NCBI GenBank assembly: GCA_964023205.1
Contig: OZ026847.1
Location: 9,854,652 to 9,918,651 of the forward strand
DNA from: Lutraria lutraria
Lineage: Eukaryota; Mollusca; Bivalvia; Venerida; Mactridae
Direction: 5' to 3'
DNA length: 64,000 nt
How positions within the stretch are numbered: position 1 is the first letter of the stretch; every line of letters starts with the position of its first letter. Below the pieces are notes generated by a model. The model was not told where the DNA came from and did not search any database. It worked only from the letters and a program-made list of their open reading frames with translations. The position numbers were made by a program, and so were the translations under genes. Below are positions 40,401 to 49,400 of the stretch, piece by piece.

Positions 40401-43400
40401 GGATATGTTATCTCGGTTGTTATGTTTTTTCTTATGGCATTATAATAAATGCCCATTTTCAATTCTCATTATGTGTTGTTTTCATTCTGCCCATACATAG
40501 TTCGACTTCTACTGTGCTGCGTCTTTCCTCACAGGACAATACATAAATGGGGTTTTATGCACACATAAAACTATTTATGTCATTGGCCGGGCCCCAGGGA
40601 CGTAATGGACTAGGGTCTGTTATGTTCCGGGTTTTTTCCTTACCTTTCGGTTTACCTATTATCTTCCAACCAATCAAAATCTTGTTATTGTGACGTATAT
40701 GCTATCGGCCAATAGTTTGCTAGCTAGCCATTGTTATTCTTTTTACGACGCGGTATTCACGCGTCTGTTCAGCTCGATTATTCCACCACCACCTCTCCAC
40801 CTCCTCATTAAACAAAATATTACACAATGTGTTCCATTTATGTATATATTAGATGCTTTAGTATGTATTTTTATATATGGCGTGTCTTTTGCCCAGATAT
40901 GGTCATTCATGATTTTCTCATATATATAACCGGGATATGTTATCTCGGTTGTTATGTTTTTTCTTATGGCATTATAATAAATGCCCGGCGTGTCTTTTGC
41001 CCAGATATGGTCATTCATGATTTTCTCATATATATAACCGGGATATGTTATCTCGGTTGTTATGTTTTTTCTTATGGCATTATAATAAATGCGTGTCTTT
41101 TGCCCAGATATGGTCATTCATGATTTTCTCATATATATAACCGGGATATGTTATCTCGGTTGTTATGTTTTTTCTTATGGCATTATAATAAAAAAAGTAC
41201 ATTCCACATAACAGTATCAAATCAATAACATCAATATTGTCAATAACCCCAATCTGCGGGTGTAGCTTGCACCGGCAAAACAGAAAGTAATTACATGTAG
41301 TTGTATAAAGATAATGGCATCCAGTTCACACTCTAGTAGTTCAATCTGTGGCCTTGCACCATCAGAACTGAATACCTGAGTAACATAATAAGGTAGTTTA
41401 CTCCAGTTCAAAGCCTGACCCTAATTGTAAGACATACATGAAGCTGAAATTATTTGTGATATTTGAAAATTATATGGGAAGGGATCTAGGACGTATGTAT
41501 TTCATATAAGCTGAAGATTTCCACCTGCCTAGTAGTTTAATTTGAGCAGGAGACATGTTAGCCTCATGCGCATGGGTTGCGCCCCCTATTCTAAATGAAT
41601 GGGAAGTATAGACTCGAGGATCCAAGCCACCTGCAACCACACATGCGCGTAGAACCTTGCGAAAATATCCGGTGTTGACCTTAGACCCACATCTGTGTAT
41701 GAATAACTGACCTGAAGTGTCACCTACTCGCCTGAGGTATTTGTGTAAAGCAACTACCGGACAGAATTTTATGCGGCTTTGACAGGAGATAGGTATTCTA
41801 CCAGACTGGCCTTGAGAGTGTTTATAATTTCTAATGGTAATAACTGCAGAAATAATCTTCCCTTCCTGACAATGGAAAGAGACATCTTCTCTGTTAATGA
41901 CATTCTGGGCGCCCTTTTCACTATATGCTAATTCCCCAACTCGGAACAAACCAAAAAAAGATAGTAAAAACATAGCTCTCATCAGTAAAAAATTGAACCT
42001 GTCATGAACCACCTCTTTCAAAGCGGTAATGATGTTCTGGACATGGCACAAAGTGAAAGGGCGGCGTTTGTCTGTTTCCCTAAAACGCCTTAAGCTATGC
42101 AACAACTTCTTGATTATGAATGATTCTGAAGGAGAAGGCATATCATGTAACTTATGTATGTAGTTAAACGCTGACATATAAGATGTGATAGTAGATGGCT
42201 TGAGGCCACGAGTGTGACAAACGCCAATGAACTGAGCCAATTGCTCCGTACTGATAGGGATCAGGGGATGAACTGGGTAAAAATTATCGTGGAAAGATTT
42301 GTAAACCTGCCATGCATTCCGGTAACTCGATTTAGTGGATGGAGCTAGACATGATTCCAGGAGGTTCAAAACATTGAAATTCAGTGCAGAGTAATCAACT
42401 CCTCTGGAACTATTGTGGGCTCTTTGTCCATGTGAGGTGCTAAGGTTCTGAATTGTTCCAGCTGTAAACGAGAAAGAAGGTCTGGTAAAGTGTTTAGTTT
42501 TCCACTGATATGCTCGGCATGCATAAGAATGTTATACTTCATGGAAGCTAGAACCAAACGACGAACTAGAACCATAATTGATGGTACCTTGCAAGTCTGT
42601 TTGTTAATTATATGGACAACCGCGGCATTATCAGTATGGAGGACGATGCACCTATTCTGCAGATATACGCCCCAAATCTCAAAAGCTAAAACTATAGGAA
42701 AAAGTTCTTTGAATGTAATGTCATATGGTAACCAAAAATCTGGCCAATTTCCATAAAACCAATGGTTTTGGAGAATTGCTCCATAACCAATAGAACCCGC
42801 CGCATCTGTATGTAGATGCAAGGCCTCGGCTGATATCCAACGTTGCTGAAGAAGTAATTGGCGGCCATTGAAATGAGATGCAAAAAGCTGCCAGGCCCTA
42901 ATATCCAGCCTGCTTTCTTTATTTAGAGTAATCCTATGGTGCGGTTTCGTGACCTTTTTCGTCAGATCTATCAGCCTACGTAGAAAACATCTACCCGGCA
43001 TGACAACTTGGCAGCAGAAATTCAATAAACCCAGCAGGGACTGAAGTTCCCTCAATGTAATTTTACGCCTTTTAGATACAGAAAGGAGTTGCGTTTGTAT
43101 GTTCTGCAACTTGTCTAGCGGAAGTCTGGCCTCCATAGATAAAGAGTCAAGTTCTAAACCCATGAAAGTGATAACCGTTCTAGCAGATTCTGTTTTCTCT
43201 GCTTTTATTGGAACGCCTATTGTACTACATAACTGTAAGAAACGGTCCAAATCGTTTTGACATTTTGCGGAATTTGGAGGGCCTATGATAAGAAAGTCAT
43301 CTAATATATGGACCATATGCTTAATGTTTAATTTAGTTTCTGAAATGTGCTGAAGGGCCGAACTGAAGCGTTCAAATATAGCGCATGATGAAGAAGCCCC

Positions 43401-46400
43401 CATAGGCAGACAAGTGTCATAGTAAAATTTCCCTTGAAATGTAAAACCTAATAGATGGTGATCCGATGGTTGTATGGGAATAAGCCTGAAAGCGGAATCA
43501 ATGTCGGTTTTACCAAGTAAAGCCCCCTGACCTAGGGATAAAAGTTTTGAGACCGCATCATCAAAAGAACAATAACGGACAGTGGATAAGTTAGGGTCAA
43601 TAAAATCGTTAACAGAAGAACCCTCGGGGTAACTAAGATGATGAATTAACCTGTATTGACCCTGGGCTTTCTTAGGTACTACACCAATAGGACTGATACG
43701 AAGATTATCCAAGGGTGGTGAATCGAAGGGCCCTTGTATGCGGCCAGCTTCTAACTCTTTCTTTATTTTTGAGGCAACTATACTTGGGTAGTCCCGGCAT
43801 GACTTTAGATTTGTTGAAATAGTGGCAAGTCTAGGACCTACGTAACCTAATGAAAAACCCTCACGAAAACCCCGAATTAAGTAATCAGCTTCCTTGTAGT
43901 TATTAAGAAATGGCTTTAATTTGTCAATGAGCACCGGAGTAATAAGTTGTACATTATTTTTTTGAAGGGTTGGCGGATGTATGGGGTTTGTAACTGGATC
44001 CATTTGCTGTTTGTTTACTGGATATTGGGCAGTTGTATGCTGTATGTTGCCCTCTGCAGAAACCACATACATGGGGTTTGTTACATTTTTGGAAGTGACA
44101 ACCACTTCGTTTGTTGAAGTTCCAGCATGTGTTCTCCAGAAACTTTCCCGGTTTGGTGCCATTGTACCTGTATGACTTTGTTTTATTGGACGAACGAAAG
44201 GACTGTTGAGGCTGAAACGAAGTGCAGGCCATTAACCAAAATTCCGTGTGAATGCGATCCCATGGAATTGTGACCGATTCTCTGAGTGTACGGAATTGGG
44301 TGTCATAAAACAGGAATGCTAAGCCTGGGCGGTGAGTTGCAATGTCTCGCACAATTTCAGCATATTTCATGAGATGTGGGGCTTCAGTAGGATGGCCTGC
44401 ACAATACACCGCTGCAAACCTTAAAAAGGCTGACGTCCAGGTTTCAATGCTGTTGATCTTCCTGGTACGATTGGATGGCATTAAAGATAAATTGGACTGG
44501 CTATCCATTTGCAGGGTGTACTGCATTTGAGTTGAATTAATGGAAGTATTAGGGAGTAGCATTGCCATGTCTATGAATTTATTACTCCATATTTTTTTAC
44601 GTATGGACCTCTTGACCTGATTGATAATCGGTGAACTAATGGGTTCAGTGAACTGGATGCCATTACCTGGTAAAATATCTTGGCCGTGTTGGGAGATTGC
44701 TTGCGTAAAATTCACAGCGCCTGACTGAGGGGTTTCCTCATCTGACTCCTCAGAAGTGTCAGTGTCATCCGACATCTGTGTGTTTGTATTTGACGCTACC
44801 CCATGATGCTCTAAGCTGTGTAGGGGTATGAATTGGGGCAGACACGAACCTTGACTATCAACCCCACTTAAGTGACCTGCTGAGGTTGCCCCGCTCATCC
44901 CCGACCCGCGTGGATATACAGCACCCCCACTTGACAATGGAATGATCTGGGGTGCTGACACTGTTTGGTGAATGTTTGTATCACTCGGCGGAATGCTAAT
45001 GGTACTGCTCCTTTGTGGTTGCCTATTTTGTCTAATTGGTGATGGCGCCACTGTATCTATAGGAGGGAATATGCCCGTCCCTAAATTTGACTGTTCTTTA
45101 TTCCTCTTCCTTTTAAAAGGGGTCGAGTCCCCTGACACACAACACGGACACTTCGAGGTACTAGCACTATTATCAGCCTTTTTCCTTTTGGTGGGTTTCA
45201 TCTGAAATTAATGCGTATAAGTATTAATTTGATGACTAACATTATGCATATCGACTATTTAATAATGCCATACTTCTTAGCTGCATTGCATAAATGTAAC
45301 TACAATATCCAGCCATGGGTATATTGTAAACAGCAATTTAATATCTTACATGTAATGCTAAACATGACTATTTGTTACCAGACAATACACAGGGTATGCA
45401 GGTGGACCATGGCACCGCCATGCCTTGCCAAAAAGTTGTTAGCATACCCCCAAACCCCTGTGTACATGCTTAAATGTCAATTGGCACCGCCAGACATAAT
45501 AGGGATATATGATCATATCAGAGACAATGCACCGGGCAGGCCTATATTTGTATGTCTAAGTGGTACCACCTGACCTCATGTAATCGTCAGCCGCAAACCC
45601 TAGTGCACATGCAATAATGGCCTTTACAACAACCTGACTCGTTTGGCTAATTGTAAACTTAGCTGACAATCAGAACAAGGACAATACACAGGGGAAGCAT
45701 GATCAAGCATCTACATGTCTAATATGGCAAACGCCCTAGCCTCATGCAACCCTTGTGTACCTGCGTGAATGCTGCCTGGCACCGCCATGACATTTGAAGG
45801 AAACATATTGTACATGTATCCAAAAGACAATACCCACGGTAAGTACTCGAGTAGCTGAATATGGCACCGCCACACCATGAAAACTAAATTGTATGATTAT
45901 ACAACCTCGATTCCCGTGGGTATGTGCGTTATTTGACTACTGTCTACCGGACATTATAGGAAAATTACTGGAACCATATGCCTGTATGGATTCTGTTACA
46001 TGTTAATGTCTAAATATTGCTACAAACATCATGCAAACTAAGTGGTATGCTAAGCAGCCAACCGACATGATACCAACTAAACGTGGTAACTGTATGTACG
46101 TCGATGATGGCCAAACTAAATAAATCCAGCAATTATGGAGTCTAGCTTGTCTACAGTCATTGACGTCACCTATGAACCGACGACCCCTTAGCCTAGGGTT
46201 GTCTAATCTGACTCAAGGTAATAAATATAGTCAAAACCACATGTAATTCATATATACTATCATAAATATTGGCAGATGTTGATCACACCTTATGCCATTG
46301 ATAAAACAAGCAAAGTTACATTACTTAACTTAAACTTGACAAATGGAACCTCTAAGGGCGGCGACCACAGCAGCTCTGACATTGTGAATCAATTTCGTCT

Positions 46401-49400
46401 GCCCATATTTGGAAAGGTGACATCCGTTGTCAGCGAAATTGGCCCGTTTACATTCTTGTGACCAAAATCCCTTCATTTTCCAGAGATAACTTCTTCTGTG
46501 TGGAGAGTGGTTAAGGGTATCTAGCAGAATCGAGTTTAACTCATCCACCCGCGGATTGAATCTGGCTGGATCAACCGGATACCTCGAAAATCTTAAAGAG
46601 TTCTGCCTGTGTAGGATCTGTAGAACTATCACTTTCGACACATTATGTGTGAACAAAAGAGAATCGACTAAGTCAATTATCTGATTAGCCACTAAGGTTG
46701 GACTAACCGCATCATCATACAAGTCATTAGTTCCAATCACTAAAACCACGATATCTGGACTAAAATCCGTTACTACCTCCAGTTTACTACACAAGTCCTT
46801 CACCTTAGCTCCCGAAAAACCAGAATATTGGATCAAAGGTTGTCCCTGTAACCCCAAATCAAACTTGAAGTCACTCGACTGTCTTACAAAATCCTTAAGA
46901 CGCTTGACAAACGAATGACCTAAAAGATGAATTTTCCATGCGGGCGCAGCCATCTTGGTCTCGCCGAATCTCGTATCTCTTCACGCACTGCTAAGTCACG
47001 CGGGAGATGAATGATCTTAGCTATCCACACTTGTCACCTATTCCAACTAAATGCGGGGTCGCCGCCCCTAGATGTAACAACAATATATACTAGAATACAC
47101 TAACGTTGAATATTGTATAAAAATCCAACCTTAACAACGTGTAATAACCACGGAAAACGTGAAAAATAATCGAGCTGAACAGACGCGTGAATACCGCGTC
47201 GTAAAAAGAATAACAATGGCTAGCTAGCAAACTATTGGCCGATAGCATATACGTCACAATAACAAGATTTTGATTGGTTGGAAGATAATAGGTAAACCGA
47301 AAGGTAAGGAAAAAACCCGGAACATAACGGACCCTAGTCCATTACGTCCCTGGGGCCCGGCCAATGACATAAATAGTTTTATGTGTGCATAAAACCCCAT
47401 TTATTTACTTTATCCATATTTATTTATGTGTTTATAATTCACATGACTGTATGAACAGTCATACGTATGTACAGCTTTTGATCATTAAATCACTGCTATG
47501 CTCTTGTGGTTAAATTCTTACACAGTCAAACTACATATACCTTAATCAACTAAGTATGAGTAGGGATATATTTATTATTTTTGAATGGCATGTTTTAGCA
47601 GTTAAGGATAATTGCTATTTATGACCATGTATTTATTTTCTGTTCATAATGCATGCACAAACTTAATGAATGATTGGTAATTTTATTGTCGAGCCCGCCT
47701 GCGGTGAGCTCGACATAGTCGCCACAATGGCGGTTGCGTGTCTGTACGTTAGTTAGTTAGTTAGTTAGTGAGTGAGTGAGTGAGAGTTAGTTAGTGTGTC
47801 CGTCCGGATCCTTGTCCGGGCTGTATCTCCCTTATGCATTGACACTTTTTAAAATAACTTGGCTTAATTGTTAAACACCATGAGACGGTGTGCAGTGCGC
47901 AAAATCCAGGTCTCTAGCTCAAAGGTCATGGTCACATTTAGAGGTCAAACGTCAAAAACGAGCATTATAGACCTTGTCCGGGCTGCATCTCCCTTATGCA
48001 TAGAAACTTTTTAAGATAACTTGGCATAATTGTTAAACACCATGAGGCGGTGTGCAGTGTGCAAGATCCATGTCTCTAGCTCAAAGGTCAAGGTCACACT
48101 TAGAGGTCAAACGTCAAAAATGAGCATTATACACCTTGTCCGGGCTGTATCTCCCTTATGCATAGAAACTTTTTAAGATAACTTGGCATAATTGTAAAAC
48201 ACCATGAGGCGGTGTGCAGTGCGTACGATCAAGGTCTCTAGCTCAAAGGTCAAGGTCACACTTAGAGGTCAAACATAAAAAATAATCATTATACACCTTG
48301 TCTGGGCTGTGTCTCCCTTATGCATTGACTTATTTAAAAATGACTTGCCATAATACAATGCGACCATGTGTCTTGGGCAACGCCCAGATTTTTATAGGTC
48401 AAAGGTCAAGATTACACATTCGGTCAAATATATTTTCCTTGTCTGGGCTGTAACTTCTGTTTGCATTCAAGGATTTTTAAATAAATTGGTATAAAAGTTT
48501 ACTTCAATGAAATGATGTGTCATGAATATCACCCATACTTGTAGTTCAAAGGTCAAGATCACAAGCTGGTTAAACAGGGGCTCGACATGTTGCCCTTGGG
48601 CTTCTAGTTTAATTTCAACATTTTTTTTTCAGTTGGATTGAAAAATGGTGGTATATTTACCTTACCAAAAGCATTTTTGGATCCCAGAAGACCACTGACG
48701 CCTACAGCAGAAACTCAGTAAGTTATTTCAGTGTCAATGTGTAAGATACTTGAGTATTTACTTTATTGCTACTGTAACTGATACAGAGGTTGATTAAGAA
48801 TGATTCTGATGAAGATATTAGTGGTGTTGGTTGTTATGGCAATGATGATAATAGTGGTGTTGATGATGGTGATTGGTGCAGTAATGTTGATTATGATGAA
48901 AGTAGTGTTGATGATGATACTGATGATGATTGTGGTGATTGTGTTGATGACAATAGTGGTTGATAAGTGTATTGACTAGATTATAGGGATCGCTCAGAAG
49001 CTGATGATGTTATTTGAAGATTATGATAATTCAAAATGACCTTCCGTATGCACCTGTGTGTGTATAGATATATTTGGTACCACATAATATATATATGTAC
49101 ATTGAATATTGCCATGATAAAGACTGGGACAGTATCAGTGTTTCTTCATTGACCTCACATACTTCTGAACTGTGAACAAATGATTATAAAATGTTTTGCA
49201 GGAGAATCTTAATTTATACACATTGTACCATTTCTGCACACAAAAAATGGTTCTAATAATATTGGGGTAGTCTTGCTATCAAGTTAAAGTGTTAAGGAAA
49301 TTTTGAAAACAAATCAGAAAATGAGGGATGTTTTTGATAAGATCGAGGGCTCAGCGCAGCACTGTCGTAACTTGTTCTTATTTCAATATGAGTTACGACA

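Larger units (their letters stand above)
40543..47404 (-). mobile_element. Tyrosine-recombinase retrotransposon (DIRS/Ngaro group) in EMC1 intron 19
   Basis: A 6.86-kb element bounded by 238-bp inverted terminal repeats. In its own direction (minus strand) the order is terminal repeat, SGNH hydrolase ORF, hairpin-bearing leader, gag-like ORF, RT-RNase H ORF, tyrosine recombinase ORF, tandem array, terminal repeat. There is no integrase or aspartic protease, as expected for recombinase-type retroelements. Canonical DIRS carries a methyltransferase after RNase H, which is absent here; Ngaro lacks it but has split direct repeats, not inverted ones. The combination is therefore intermediate. All four frames are open and the terminal repeats differ at one of 238 positions, so the insertion looks recent. 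No target duplication is evident. Its orientation is opposite to EMC1 transcription. Confidence 0.93.

Noticed and set aside
40743..41123. Overlapping open frames of 124 and 98 codons on opposite strands
   Set aside because: They are translations of the tandem unit at the 3' end of the retrotransposon.
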